A stretch of DNA of 64,000 bases. It comes from an uncultured Pseudomonadota bacterium. GTDB lineage: Bacteria; Pseudomonadota; Gammaproteobacteria; Steroidobacterales; Steroidobacteraceae. The stretch is from contig CAIYLH010000129.1 of the NCBI GenBank assembly GCA_903927005.1, positions 1 to 64,000 of the forward strand, given 5' to 3'. The notes beneath the pieces are model-generated. The model ran no database searches and was not told the origin of the DNA. It saw only the letters and a program-made list of their open reading frames with translations. A program made the position numbers and the translations under genes. Below, one piece after another: positions 39,834 through 51,303 of this stretch (positions are counted from its first letter, which is position 1; every line of letters begins with the position of its first letter).

Positions 39834-40916
39834 ATGGGCACCGCTAACGATCACGACGCCTCGCTGTCATTCTACCGCCGGGTATTTGGACTGTGCGTGA
39901 CAGCGCTGCTCGCCTTCCTCTTATATAAGGTCGTCCGCCCCTTCCTCGCGCCCTTCGCGTGGGCGACGGTGATCGCCTACCTGATGCATCCGCTGCAGGC
40001 ACGCCTGCAGGCACGGCTGGGCGGTCGCGCCGGACTGAGCGCCGGACTACTCACCGGCACCTGCTTCGCTGTGCTGGTCGGCCCGCTGATGGCGCTCGGC
40101 GCGGCCTTCGCCTCGCAGGCCGCGCTACTGGTGACCTCGCTGCAGCGGCTCGTGCAGCGCCTGCAAATCGGCAGCATCGACGACCTGATCGCACTGCCCG
40201 CCGCGCAGGAAATCATCGGCTGGACCGAGCAACACCTGCCAGTCACCGCAGAACAGCTGCGCAACTGGGCCGTCAACGGCGCGCAGCAGCTGCTCACACC
40301 GCTGGCGACGCTGGGTGGCCGCGCCTTCTTCGGTGCGTTCGGCACGGTGATCAGCTTCACGCTGACCTTGTTTTTGCTGTTCTTCCTGCTGCGCGACGGG
40401 CGGGTCCTGCTCGAGGCGGTGCTGGGCCTGATTCCGATCGAGGGCTTTCGCAAGCAACGGCTGCTGCATCATCTGGGCGATGTAACGCGCGCGGTCGTGT
40501 TCGGCACGCTGGCCACCTCCATCGTGCAGGGCATCTCGGTGGCGATCGGCTTTCGCCTCGTCGGCCTGCCGTCACCGATCGTGTTTGGCGTGCTCGCTGC
40601 GATCGTGTCGGTGCTGCCGGTGGGCGGAACCGCGTTCGTCTGGGGCCCGGCCACCGTGTGGCTGTACGCCACCGGCCACTCCGGCGCCGGAACGTTCATG
40701 CTGCTGTGGGGCTCGCTGATCGTCGGCCTCGCCGACAACCTGTTGCGGCCGTTGCTAATTTCCGGGCGCGGTGCGGTGCCCACGCTCGCCGTATTCGTCG
40801 GCGTGCTCGGTGGACTGGCCGCGTTCGGCATGGTCGGCATGTTCCTCGGTCCGGTCGTGATCGCGCTATTCGTCGCTTTCGTACGCTTCGCAGACGAGTC
40901 GCTCGCGACTCGATAG
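39834..40916 (+). CDS. AI-2E family transporter / PerM-like permease
   Basis: 360 aa inner-membrane protein with about eight helices. Family marks: FLAPFAWATVIAYLMHPLQA near the N-terminus, then FTLTLFLLFFLLRDGR, and VGGTAFVWGPATVWLYATGH with NLLRPLLISGRG. Members export small molecules or ions (AI-2 was the first proposed substrate; others are Na/H exchangers); substrate unknown. Followed by uvrD at 10 bp on the same strand. Confidence 0.88.
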   Translation: MGTANDHDASLSFYRRVFGLCVTALLAFLLYKVVRPFLAPFAWATVIAYLMHPLQARLQARLGGRAGLSAGLLTGTCFAVLVGPLMALGAAFASQAALLVTSLQRLVQRLQIGSIDDLIALPAAQEIIGWTEQHLPVTAEQLRNWAVNGAQQLLTPLATLGGRAFFGAFGTVISFTLTLFLLFFLLRDGRVLLEAVLGLIPIEGFRKQRLLHHLGDVTRAVVFGTLATSIVQGISVAIGFRLVGLPSPIVFGVLAAIVSVLPVGGTAFVWGPATVWLYATGHSGAGTFMLLWGSLIVGLADNLLRPLLISGRGAVPTLAVFVGVLGGLAAFGMVGMFLGPVVIALFVAFVRFADESLATR

Positions 40917-40926
40917 ACTCTCGCCC

Positions 40927-43197
<2,271 letters not shown>

Positions 43198-43277
43198 ACG
43201 CTCCCGCGGGTCGGGCAGGGCTCGTCCGGCGGCGTCCTGCTAGACTGCAGGCTCAGGACTAGCTGCCGCGTGGTCAC

Positions 43278-44657
43278 TTGAAAATCATCATCCTCGGCGC
43301 CGGCCAGGTCGGCCGCACCGCCGCATATCACCTGTCCCGCGAAGAGGCCAACGAGGTCACGGTCGTCGACTCTGACGACGCCGTACTGCGCGAGCTGCAG
43401 GACCGTCTCGACGTGCGCACCGTCAGCGGCAACGCTGCCAGCCCCTCCGTCCTTGAGGCCGCCGGCTGCGCCGACGCCAACCTGCTGGTCGCGCTGACCA
43501 ATAGCGATGAGGTCAACATGGTCGCGTGCCACGTGGCCTGGACCCTGTTCAAGACGCCCACCAAGATCGCCCGCATCCGCAGCTCGGCCTACATCACCCG
43601 TCCGGAGCTGTTCTCCGAAAGCGTCGGCTTCGCCGTCGACACCTGGATCAGCCCCGAGCAACTGGTCACCGATTACATCGAACAGCTGATCCAGCACCCA
43701 GGCGCGCTGCAGGTGGTCGACTTTGCCGACGGCCACGTGCGCCTGGTCAGCGTGCGCGCGGTTGAAGGCGGACTGCTGGTCGGCCAGCCGCTGAAGGCGC
43801 TGCGCCAGCACATCCCGCGGGTCGAGACGCGGGTCGCGGCGATCTATCGCAAGGGTCGCAGCATCAAGCCCGAGGGCAGTACCGTCATCGAGCCGGATGA
43901 CGAGGTGTTCTTTCTCGCCGCGCGCGAGGACATCCGCACGGTCATGAGCGAGCTGCGCAAGCTCGAGGCGCCGATGAAGCGGCTGATCATTGCCGGCGGC
44001 GGCAACATCGGCATTCGCCTCGCGCAGGTACTCGAGGGTCGCAATCAGGTCAAGCTGATCGAACGCGACCCGAAGCGCGCCCGCCATGCATCCGAAGTGC
44101 TGCGCAACACGATCGTGCTGCAGGGCGATGCTGCCGACGAAGAGCTGCTGCTGGAGGAGAACGTCGACAGCGCCGATGCGTTCATCGCCGTCACCAACGG
44201 CGAGGAGGCCAATATCCTCTCCGCCATGCTCGCCAAGCGACTCGGCTGCCACAAGGTGATGGCGCTGATCAACAGGCCCTCCTACGCGGAGCTGATGGAG
44301 GGCGATCGAATCGACATCGCCATCTCGCCCCAGACCATTACGATCGGCTCGCTGCTCGCGCACGTCCGTCGCGGCGACGTCGCCAAGGTGCACTCGCTGC
44401 GCCGTGGTGCGGCCGAAGCGATCGAGGCGGTCGCGCACGGCGACAGCGAGACCTCGCAGGTCGTTGGACGCACGGTCGAGGCGATCAAACTGCCCGAGGG
44501 CACAACGATTGGCGCGATCGTGCGCGGCGACGAAGTGCTGATGGCGCACCACGACACAGAAATCGTCGAAGGCGACCACGTGATCCTGTTCCTGACGGAC
44601 CGCCGCCACGTCGAGGCCGTCGAGAAGCTGTTTCAGGCCGGCGTCTCGTTCATCTAG
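43278..44657 (+). CDS. trkA: Trk system potassium uptake protein TrkA
   Basis: 459 aa cytosolic regulator of the K+ channel TrkH. Two RCK halves each with a Rossmann NAD site: IILGAGQVGRTAAYHL (about 3-18) and IIAGGGNIGIRLAQVL (about 237-252), each followed by a TrkA-C domain. The start is TTG 43278 (reads MKIIILGAGQVG); no ATG is near. A TAGACT 40 bp upstream could be a -10. trkH follows at 10 bp. Confidence 0.95.
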   Translation: MKIIILGAGQVGRTAAYHLSREEANEVTVVDSDDAVLRELQDRLDVRTVSGNAASPSVLEAAGCADANLLVALTNSDEVNMVACHVAWTLFKTPTKIARIRSSAYITRPELFSESVGFAVDTWISPEQLVTDYIEQLIQHPGALQVVDFADGHVRLVSVRAVEGGLLVGQPLKALRQHIPRVETRVAAIYRKGRSIKPEGSTVIEPDDEVFFLAAREDIRTVMSELRKLEAPMKRLIIAGGGNIGIRLAQVLEGRNQVKLIERDPKRARHASEVLRNTIVLQGDAADEELLLEENVDSADAFIAVTNGEEANILSAMLAKRLGCHKVMALINRPSYAELMEGDRIDIAISPQTITIGSLLAHVRRGDVAKVHSLRRGAAEAIEAVAHGDSETSQVVGRTVEAIKLPEGTTIGAIVRGDEVLMAHHDTEIVEGDHVILFLTDRRHVEAVEKLFQAGVSFI

Positions 44658-44667
44658 CGGCACGCGC

Positions 44668-46119
44668 ATGCACCTAACGCTGGTCCAGCGCATCCTCGGC
44701 CTCGTCGTCACGATGTACAGCCTGACGATGCTGCCCCCCATCGGCGTCTCGCTGTATTACGGCGACCCGCTATGGCTGCCGTTTCTGCAGTCATTCGCGA
44801 TCCTGGTGGTGGCCGGCCTTGCCCTCTGGCTGCCGGTTCGGAACGTCGAACGCGACCTGCGGCTACGCGATGGGTTCGTCGTGGTCGCGCTGTTCTGGGT
44901 GCTGCTGAGCCTCGCCGGCGCACTGCCGCTGCTGCTCGGCGATCGGCCACAGCTGGGATTCACCGACGCGGTATTCGAGTCCGTCGCCGGCATCACCACG
45001 ACCAGCGCCAGCGTAATCACCGGACTCGACTCCCTGCCGCGTTCGCTGCTGTGGTACCGCCAGCAGGAGCAGTGGCTGGGCGGCATCGGCGTGATCGTGC
45101 TCGCGGTGGCGCTGTTCCCAGTGCTCGGCATCGGCGGCATGCAGCTGTACAAGGGCGATACGCCGGGACCGGTGAAGGACGAGAAACTCACCCCCCGCAT
45201 CGCGCAGACGGCACGGGCACTGTCGGGGGTGTACGCGCTGCTGACGATTGCCTGCACTACTGCTTACGTACTGGCGGGCATGGACTTGTTCGACGCGCTG
45301 TCGCACGCCTTCTCAACCGTGTCGACCGGCGGATTCTCGCCCTACGACGAGGGGCTTGAGCACTTCAACTCCTATGCCATAGACATGGTCGCGATCGTGT
45401 TCATGTTCTTCGGCGGGGTGAACTTCGCGCTGCACTTCGTCGTCTGGCGCACCAAGGACGCATGGTCGTACTTCAGCGACCCGCAGTTTCGCGCCTATCT
45501 GTTCATCACGCTGGGCCTGATCGTGTTGGTCACGGGCTACCTGCTGGCGACCCACAGCTATTCCTCACTGGCTGACGCGTTCCGTTTCGGCGCAGTGACT
45601 GTCGTATCGATGCAGTCGACTACCGGCTTCGTCTCGACGCCATTCGCCAACTGGCCCGGCATGCTGCCGGCGCTGTTAATGCTGACGACCTTCGTCGGCG
45701 GCTGCGCCGGCTCCACCGCCGGCGGCATGAAGGTGATCCGCTGGCAGCTGGTGCTCAAGCAGGCCCAGCGAGAAATGCTCCGGCTCGTGCATCCGAGCGC
45801 CACGCTGCCGGTGAAGTTTGCGGACAAGCCGGTTGCCGGCCGGGTGCTGGCCGCGGTCACCGGCTTCTTCGCGATGTACCTGGTGCTGTTCGGCGTCATG
45901 ATGCTGATGATGATGGCGACCGGCGTCGACCAGATCAGCGCCTGGTCCGCTGTGGCGGCCTGCATCAACAACGCAGGTCCGGGCCTCGGCCGGGTCGCCG
46001 ATACCTACCAGCACCTGCCGGAGGCCGCAAAATGGGTCTCCATCAGCGCGATGCTGATTGGCCGGCTCGAGGTGTTCACCGTCGCGGTGCTGTTCACGCC
46101 GGCGTTCTGGCGCCACTGA
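44668..46119 (+). CDS. trkH: Trk system potassium uptake protein TrkH
   Basis: 483 aa membrane protein with four pseudo-repeats of helix-P-loop-helix. Selectivity-filter loops are seen: TTSASVITG, FSTVSTGGFSPYD, MQSTTGFVSTPF and INNAGPGLGRV. Works with TrkA for K+ uptake. Ends before a hairpin shared with the convergent fumarase gene. Confidence 0.95.
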   Translation: MHLTLVQRILGLVVTMYSLTMLPPIGVSLYYGDPLWLPFLQSFAILVVAGLALWLPVRNVERDLRLRDGFVVVALFWVLLSLAGALPLLLGDRPQLGFTDAVFESVAGITTTSASVITGLDSLPRSLLWYRQQEQWLGGIGVIVLAVALFPVLGIGGMQLYKGDTPGPVKDEKLTPRIAQTARALSGVYALLTIACTTAYVLAGMDLFDALSHAFSTVSTGGFSPYDEGLEHFNSYAIDMVAIVFMFFGGVNFALHFVVWRTKDAWSYFSDPQFRAYLFITLGLIVLVTGYLLATHSYSSLADAFRFGAVTVVSMQSTTGFVSTPFANWPGMLPALLMLTTFVGGCAGSTAGGMKVIRWQLVLKQAQREMLRLVHPSATLPVKFADKPVAGRVLAAVTGFFAMYLVLFGVMMLMMMATGVDQISAWSAVAACINNAGPGLGRVADTYQHLPEAAKWVSISAMLIGRLEVFTVAVLFTPAFWRH

Positions 46120-46130
46120 CCCGGCCGACG

Positions 46131-46149
46131 GACGGGCCACCGGCCCGTC
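46131..46149. terminator. hairpin between trkH and fumarase gene
   Basis: GACGGGCC - ACC - GGCCCGTC, an 8-bp perfect stem in the short convergent spacer. It can serve as terminator in both directions, although no T-run follows. Confidence 0.55.
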
Positions 46150-46150
46150 G

Positions 46151-47674
46151 TCACTCCATGCGTACCGGAATTCCGCCCAGGCTCGCCATCATTCGCTTCG
46201 GGCCGGTCTCGTGCACCGATTCGCCGTGCGAGTCGACCGCGACCGTCACCGGCATGTCGTGTACCTCGAACTCATAGACCGCCTCCATCCCCAGATCCGG
46301 GAACGCGACGATGCGACTGGAGCGAATCGCCTTGGAGACGAGGTAGGCCGCCCCACCGACCGCGATCAGATAGGCACTCTTGTGGCGGCGGATGACCTCG
46401 ATTGCCTCGGGACCACGATCTGCCTTGCCGACCATCGCCAGCAGGCCCGCCTTCTCCAACATGGTCTCGGTGAAGCGATCCATGCGACTGGCGGTGGTGG
46501 GACCTGCGGGCCCGACGACCTCATTGCCGATCGGGTCTACCGGACCTACGTAATAGATCACCCTGTCCTTGAACGACAACCCTGCCGGTAACGGCTCGCC
46601 GGCATCGAGCAGCGCACAGATGCGCTTGTGCGCGGCGTCGCGGCCAGTCAGGAACTTGCCGTTGAGCAGCAGTCGTTCGCCGGGCTTCCAGGCGGCCACT
46701 TCAGCGCGGGTCAGACTATCGAGATCGACGCGCCGGGTGCCTGCATCCGGCGCCCAGTCAACGCGCGGCCAGCTGGCGAGATCCGGCGGATCCAGACGCG
46801 CGGGGCCCGTGCCGTCCAGGTGGAAGTGCACGTGTCGGGTCGCGGCGCAGTTCGGGATCACGGCGACCGGCAGGGAAGCGGCGTGAGTTGGGTAGTCACG
46901 GATCTTCACGTCCAGCACGGTGGTCAGCCCGCCGAGGCCCTGCGCGCCGATGCACAGCGCGTTGACCCGATCGTGGATCTCGATGCGCAGTGCTTCGATG
47001 TTATTGCGGGGCCCCCGCGCCTTGAGCTCTGGCATGTCGATCGGCTCCATCAGCGATTCCTTGGCCAGCAGCAGCGCCTTCTCTGCGCTGCCACCGATGC
47101 CAATGCCCAGCATGCCGGGCGGGCACCAGCCAGCGCCCATGTGCGGCACTTGCGCCAGCACCCAGTCGGCGACCGAGTCCGACGGATTGAGCATTTCGAA
47201 CATCGACTTGTTCTCGCTGCCACCCCCCTTGGCCGCAACGGTGATGTCGATGCCCTCGCCTGCCACCATCTCGACGTGGATCACAGCCGGCGTGTTGTCC
47301 TTCGTGTTCAGGCGCTTGCCTGCAGGATCGGCGACGATGGAGGCACGCAGCTTGTTCTCGGGCAGCCCATACGCGCGCCGCACGCCCTCGTTGATCATCT
47401 CATCGAGGGTCCGCTTCGCGTCCCAGCGCGCATTCATGCCGATCTTCACGAACGCGACAACGATGCCGGTGTCCTGGCAGATGGGCCGATGCCCTTCGGC
47501 GCACATCCGTGAGTTCGTCAGGATCTGGGCGATCGCGTCCCGCGCGGCGGGGCTGGTTTCGACCTCGTAGGCGCGGCCCATGGCGGCGATGAAGTCAGGC
47601 GCATGGTAGTAAGAGATGTACTGCAGCGCGTCGGTCACGCTCTGGATCAGATCGTCTTCGCGAATCACGGCCAT
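46151..47674 (-). CDS. fumA: class I fumarate hydratase (4Fe-4S)
   Basis: 507 aa. Interconverts fumarate and malate in the TCA cycle with an oxygen-sensitive 4Fe-4S cluster. Cluster Cys are in RPICQDTGIVVAF, GAGWCPPGMLGIGIGG and PNCAATRHVHFHLDG. The N-terminal alpha and C-terminal beta parts (SFKDRVIYYVGPVDPIGNE, GPAGPTTASRMD) are fused, as in FumA/FumB. ATG 47674 is chosen. The symbol is for the family; which E. coli paralogue is closest is not clear. Confidence 0.94.
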   Translation of the reverse strand: MAVIREDDLIQSVTDALQYISYYHAPDFIAAMGRAYEVETSPAARDAIAQILTNSRMCAEGHRPICQDTGIVVAFVKIGMNARWDAKRTLDEMINEGVRRAYGLPENKLRASIVADPAGKRLNTKDNTPAVIHVEMVAGEGIDITVAAKGGGSENKSMFEMLNPSDSVADWVLAQVPHMGAGWCPPGMLGIGIGGSAEKALLLAKESLMEPIDMPELKARGPRNNIEALRIEIHDRVNALCIGAQGLGGLTTVLDVKIRDYPTHAASLPVAVIPNCAATRHVHFHLDGTGPARLDPPDLASWPRVDWAPDAGTRRVDLDSLTRAEVAAWKPGERLLLNGKFLTGRDAAHKRICALLDAGEPLPAGLSFKDRVIYYVGPVDPIGNEVVGPAGPTTASRMDRFTETMLEKAGLLAMVGKADRGPEAIEVIRRHKSAYLIAVGGAAYLVSKAIRSSRIVAFPDLGMEAVYEFEVHDMPVTVAVDSHGESVHETGPKRMMASLGGIPVRME

Positions 47675-47745
47675 GGAAATCACCCGCGTCAGAACCGCGC
47701 CAGAGGCAGGCGCGAAACCGATTTTAGCAGGACCGGGGACGCGCC

Positions 47746-48576
47746 TCAGCCACGCCCGCGCAGCCCGCCTGCCAGCAGCAGTTCCACCTTGTCGCGATGG
47801 GTGCGTGACAGCTTCAGCTCCTGGCCGCCCGCGAGCGTCAGGAAGTACTCGCCATTGGCGTGGGGCCGCAGCTTCCTGACCCGCGCCAGGTTCACGATCG
47901 CCGAGCGGTGCACGCGCTGGAAGATGGCTGGGTCCAGCGCGTTCTCCAGCTGCTTCATCGTCGCGCGCAGCACGTGGGTCTGGCCGGCCGCATGGATACA
48001 CATGTAGTCGCCGGCGGCGTCGATCCACTCGATCTCGGCGGCATGCACGCGCATGACGTCGCGGCCCGTGCGAATCGCGATGATCTCGGGGTAGCGCGTT
48101 GCAGGCGAAGCCATGCGCGCCAGTACCTCCTCCGGTTCGAGCTCGCCGGCACCCTTCACGTCCGCCAGCAGCGCGAGCATCTTTTCGTGCTGTGACAGGG
48201 TCTCGCGCGCGCGCAGGTGAGCACGGATCCGCTCCAGTGCCTGGCCCAGCCGCTCGTCATCCACGGGCTTGAGCAGGTAATCGAGTGCCCGCGCCTCGAA
48301 CGCATCCAGCGCGTAACGATCGAACGCGGTCACGAACACGACCACCGGCATCGTGTCCTGCGGCAGCGCCGCGAGCACGTCGAAGCCGTTCAGCCCGGGC
48401 ATCTGGATGTCGAGGAACATGACATCAGGCGCAAGTGCGGCGACCTTCTCGATCGCCTCACGGCCGTTCTCGCATTCGCCGACGATCTCAAAATCCGGCG
48501 CGGTGGCGAGCCTGAGCTCCAGCCCACGTCGCGCAAGGCGCTCGTCGTCGACCAGCAGCGTGCGGATGCGGCTCAA
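47746..48576 (-). CDS. LytTR family response regulator (AlgR-like)
   Basis: 276 aa. Receiver domain with acidic pocket DD at 10-11, phospho-Asp56 (MFLDIQMPG), Thr in FVTAF and Lys in LLKPVDD. The C-terminal LytTR DNA-binding domain is at about 170-270 (DVMRVHAAEIEWIDAAGDYM, later FQRVHRSAIVNLARV). TTG start overlapping the stop of the kinase gene (TTGA). Pairs of this type control alginate, motility or virulence genes in relatives; targets here are unknown. Confidence 0.92.
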   Translation of the reverse strand: MSRIRTLLVDDERLARRGLELRLATAPDFEIVGECENGREAIEKVAALAPDVMFLDIQMPGLNGFDVLAALPQDTMPVVVFVTAFDRYALDAFEARALDYLLKPVDDERLGQALERIRAHLRARETLSQHEKMLALLADVKGAGELEPEEVLARMASPATRYPEIIAIRTGRDVMRVHAAEIEWIDAAGDYMCIHAAGQTHVLRATMKQLENALDPAIFQRVHRSAIVNLARVRKLRPHANGEYFLTLAGGQELKLSRTHRDKVELLLAGGLRGRG

Positions 48577-49688
48577 CTGGCGAACTCCGCCGGGATTTCC
48601 AGATCGGTGCGCAGACCAGGCTCGGTGTTGTGCCCGGCGAAGCGCGCTTTATCACCGTAGAGCACGGCCAGGCGCTCGCGCGTATTGCGCAGACCCACGC
48701 CACGGCCAGCGACAAACAACGCTTCGTCGGCAAGGCCCGGTCCATCATCGGCAACGTGCAACAGCAGTCGCTGGCCGATCAGGCGGGCGCCGATGTGCAG
48801 CTTGCCGCCACTCTCGGACGGCGCAATCGCATACTTGAGCGCGTTTTCCACCAGCGGCTGCAGCAGCAACGAGGGAACCAGCGCACCGAGCGCCGCACTG
48901 TCGATGTCCCGCTCCAGCCGCAGGCGCGGCCCGAAGCGCAGTTTCTCGATGCTCAGGTAAAGATCTAGTGCTTCGAGCTCCTGGCGGAGCGTGACCTTCT
49001 TCATCGGATCCTGGTCAAGCGTGTGGCGCAGGAACGCCGACAGCCGCGTGACGGCGTGGTTGGCCGTGTCGTTGTCCCGGTCGAGGATCAGCGTCGAAAT
49101 CGCGTTGAGCGTGTTGAACAGGAAATGCGGGTTCAGCTGGTAACGCAGCATCTTGACCTGCGCTTCCTGCGCGAGCGCCACGGCACGCAGCGTCGCCTCT
49201 CGCTCGCGCTGCACCGCTTCGTAGAAGTAGATGCCGAAGTACAGTGCCGTCCATGACATCAGCAGGTACGTCGCGATCAGTGCGCCGGCAAAGACATGGG
49301 CCGCGCCGGCGAACATCTCGTGCTCGCCCATGAACGCGATATAGGCGCCATTGATGAACACCCGCCAGATCAGCGCCGAGATCTCGATCAGCACGAAAGC
49401 GATCAGCGCCACCTGCGCCAGCGGCCGGTCGCGGATGCGCCGGTAGGCGTAGCGCAGCAGCGACGACAGCACCAGTCCGGTCAATGCCGCGACCAGCAGC
49501 ACGTAGACGTAGCCGGTCAGTTTGTCGGGGCCCAGCTTTTCGGGGTAGAACAGGGCGGAGACGTATTGCGCGATGAAGTACGCACTCCAGCCGAAGCCCT
49601 GCAGCATCCAGAACGACACCTCGCGGTGGCGCATCAGGCCGCGCAGTGCGGTCGGTGCGGCAGGGGCTACGGACGACGCAGTAGTCAT
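48573..49688 (-). CDS. LytS/AlgZ-type sensor histidine kinase
   Basis: 371 aa. About four membrane helices (about 30-165), then a His_kinase domain with phospho-acceptor His in MLRYQLNPHFLFNTLNAIS (about 190), and an ATPase part with PLVENALKYAIAPSESGGK and VADDGPGLADE, GVGLRNTRERL. Lacks a periplasmic sensor domain, so it senses in or near the membrane. Upstream partner of the LytTR regulator, overlapping by 4 bp. Confidence 0.92.
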   Translation of the reverse strand: MTTASSVAPAAPTALRGLMRHREVSFWMLQGFGWSAYFIAQYVSALFYPEKLGPDKLTGYVYVLLVAALTGLVLSSLLRYAYRRIRDRPLAQVALIAFVLIEISALIWRVFINGAYIAFMGEHEMFAGAAHVFAGALIATYLLMSWTALYFGIYFYEAVQREREATLRAVALAQEAQVKMLRYQLNPHFLFNTLNAISTLILDRDNDTANHAVTRLSAFLRHTLDQDPMKKVTLRQELEALDLYLSIEKLRFGPRLRLERDIDSAALGALVPSLLLQPLVENALKYAIAPSESGGKLHIGARLIGQRLLLHVADDGPGLADEALFVAGRGVGLRNTRERLAVLYGDKARFAGHNTEPGLRTDLEIPAEFAS

Positions 49689-49840
49689 GCTGACGAGGGT
49701 AGTCCAGAAGCTGCGCCCACCGGGCTCGGTTCGGCGCGCCAGTAGCTCGGTTCGTCGATGGCCAGGAAAGCAGTCAGCGGTATTCTGGCGGAAGAGTGGG
49801 GGGATTCGGAGGGAGTTGGGTTAAAGAGCGCTTTTTCGCG

Positions 49841-50029
49841 CAGAATCTGTCAATAAATAGCCACAATATTTAAATTTTCGACCGAATATGACTTTATAAA
49901 TCCACAATCTTATAAAATAACGACTTGTGGAAAATACTTTCTAATTGTTGTTAATTATTGAACATAGAGTGGATTTATTATTTATATAAATCTACTGTAT
50001 TACAAAAATGTGGGGAAATACATGAATAC
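49841..50029. other. AT-rich island with DnaA-box-like sites
   Basis: About 190 bp of roughly three-quarters A+T in a genome that otherwise looks about two-thirds G+C. It holds four sites close to the DnaA box TTATCCACA: 49857-49865 (7/9), 49898-49906 (7/9), 49926-49934 on the other strand (TGTGGAAAA, 8/9) and 50009-50017 (7/9). No protein is encoded apart from the mini-ORF start at its end. It also must hold the promoter of dtd. Whether it is an origin-like, a DnaA-controlled or a silencer-bound region is not known. Confidence 0.55.
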
Positions 50030-50081
50030 TGCCCGCGATATTGCGCGCAGGCGCAGGTCCGGACGAAGGGCGCGACCATGA
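50022..50081 (+). CDS. possible Arg-rich leader peptide of dtd
   Basis: 19 codons: [19 protein letters not shown], with nine Arg. GGGGA lies 6-10 bp before the ATG, and the stop overlaps the dtd start (ATGA), so the two would be translationally coupled. It may be an attenuating leader or simply a short coupling ORF; chance is possible. Confidence 0.35.
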   Translation: MNTARDIARRRRSGRRARP

Positions 50082-50542
50082 TTGGCCTGTTGCAACGGGT
50101 GAGCGGGGCCTGCGTCCGTGTCGACGGCGAGATCGTCGGCGAAATCGGTCCGGGCCTCCTGGTCCTGCTCGGCGTGCAGAAGGGCGACGCCGAGGGCGAG
50201 GCTGACCGGCTGCTGGAGCGGCTGCTGACCTACCGGGTCTTCGACGACGCGGACGGCCGCATGAACCGCAGCCTGCTGGACACCGGCGGCAGCCTGCTGC
50301 TGGTGTCGCAGTTCACCCTAGCCGCGGAAACGCGCAAGGGCACCCGGCCGGGGTTCACCACCGCCGCCGCGCCGGCAGACGGCGAGCGCCTTTACGACTA
50401 CCTCGTCGCCGCCGCGCGTCTGCAGGTCGTGCAGCTGGCCACCGGCCGGTTCGGGGCGAACATGCAGGTCGCCCTGGTCAATGACGGGCCGGTGACCTTC
50501 TGGCTGGAGGTTCCGCCGCGCTCGGCGGCGGCCGACCCCTGA
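50078..50542 (+). CDS. dtd: D-aminoacyl-tRNA deacylase
   Basis: 154 aa. Removes D-amino acids (and Gly) from tRNA. Both signature motifs are present: SQFTL ([15 protein letters not shown], about 79-83) and the cis-Pro motif NDGPVTFW (about 137-144, GPVT). The ATG at 50078 gives the standard start [13 protein letters not shown]. It sits alone upstream of tatABC after the AT-rich island. Confidence 0.95.
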   Translation: MIGLLQRVSGACVRVDGEIVGEIGPGLLVLLGVQKGDAEGEADRLLERLLTYRVFDDADGRMNRSLLDTGGSLLLVSQFTLAAETRKGTRPGFTTAAAPADGERLYDYLVAAARLQVVQLATGRFGANMQVALVNDGPVTFWLEVPPRSAAADP

Positions 50543-50623
50543 GAAGGTGATCCTTAGCAATCAGGCGCGTGCGCCTTTGCGGTATCATCGTTTTTCCCGA
50601 ATGGGTGGCGACGGAGAGTGCAA

Positions 50624-50866
50624 ATGGGTATCGGTTTTCGCGAGCTGCTGGTCATCCTCGTCATTGCGCTGCTGATCTTCGGCGGCAAGAAACTGCGGAC
50701 GATCGGTTCCGATCTGGGCGCCGCCGTGCGCGACTTCAAGAAGGCCATGGACACCGGCGAGAGCGAGGCCGAGCAGAAGCCGCTCAAGCAGCTCGGTGCG
50801 CAGGACGCCGACTTCCACGCCGCGGACAAGCAGGGCACCAAACCCGAGCAGAACACCAAGTCCTGA
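50624..50866 (+). CDS. tatA: Sec-independent translocase subunit TatA
   Basis: 80 aa. One N-terminal membrane helix (GFRELLVILVIALLIFGGKKL) followed by an amphipathic helix (RTIGSDLGAAVRDFKKAMD), the TatA pattern; forms the pore for folded proteins. ATG 50624 is chosen over GTG 50618. Upstream, a TATCAT (about 50583) may be the -10 box. First gene of tatABC. Confidence 0.94.
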   Translation: MGIGFRELLVILVIALLIFGGKKLRTIGSDLGAAVRDFKKAMDTGESEAEQKPLKQLGAQDADFHAADKQGTKPEQNTKS

Positions 50867-50904
50867 GCCGGCGACCGTCCCGCACGAATCGGACTGCGTA
50901 ACTC

Positions 50905-51303
50905 ATGTTCGACGTGGGCTTCAGCGAAATTCTGCTGATCATGGTGATCGCGCTGGTCGTGCTCGGGCCCGACAAGCTCCCCAAGCTCGCCGCCGATATC
51001 GGCCGCTGGGTCGGGCGCGCGCGCGCCATGGCCCGGCAGCTAAGTAGCCAGCTGGAACAGGAAGTGCGCCTCGACGAGATCTCGCGCGCGCAGCGCGCGC
51101 ACTCGTCGGCAACCCCGACGCCGGCAGAACCTGTGCCCACGGAGCCAACGGCGCCGGCTGCCACCACCAGCGCCGCGCCGGTCAATCCGCCCGCAGCAGG
51201 CCCCGACGCGCCAACCGACGGCGCTCCCAGCGACCAGCCCCACCAGCACGCGGCGCCGCAGGCGACCGACGTAAATGCGCCCCAGGCCGATGGCAAACCC
51301 TGA
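50905..51303 (+). CDS. tatB: Sec-independent translocase subunit TatB
   Basis: 132 aa. Starts MFDVGFSEILLIMVIALVVLG, with the Glu in the membrane helix and LGPDKLPKLAADIGRWVG typical of TatB. A Pro/Ala/Thr-rich tail follows. TatB with TatC forms the twin-Arg signal receptor. Overlaps tatC by 14 bp. Confidence 0.94.
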   Translation: MFDVGFSEILLIMVIALVVLGPDKLPKLAADIGRWVGRARAMARQLSSQLEQEVRLDEISRAQRAHSSATPTPAEPVPTEPTAPAATTSAAPVNPPAAGPDAPTDGAPSDQPHQHAAPQATDVNAPQADGKP

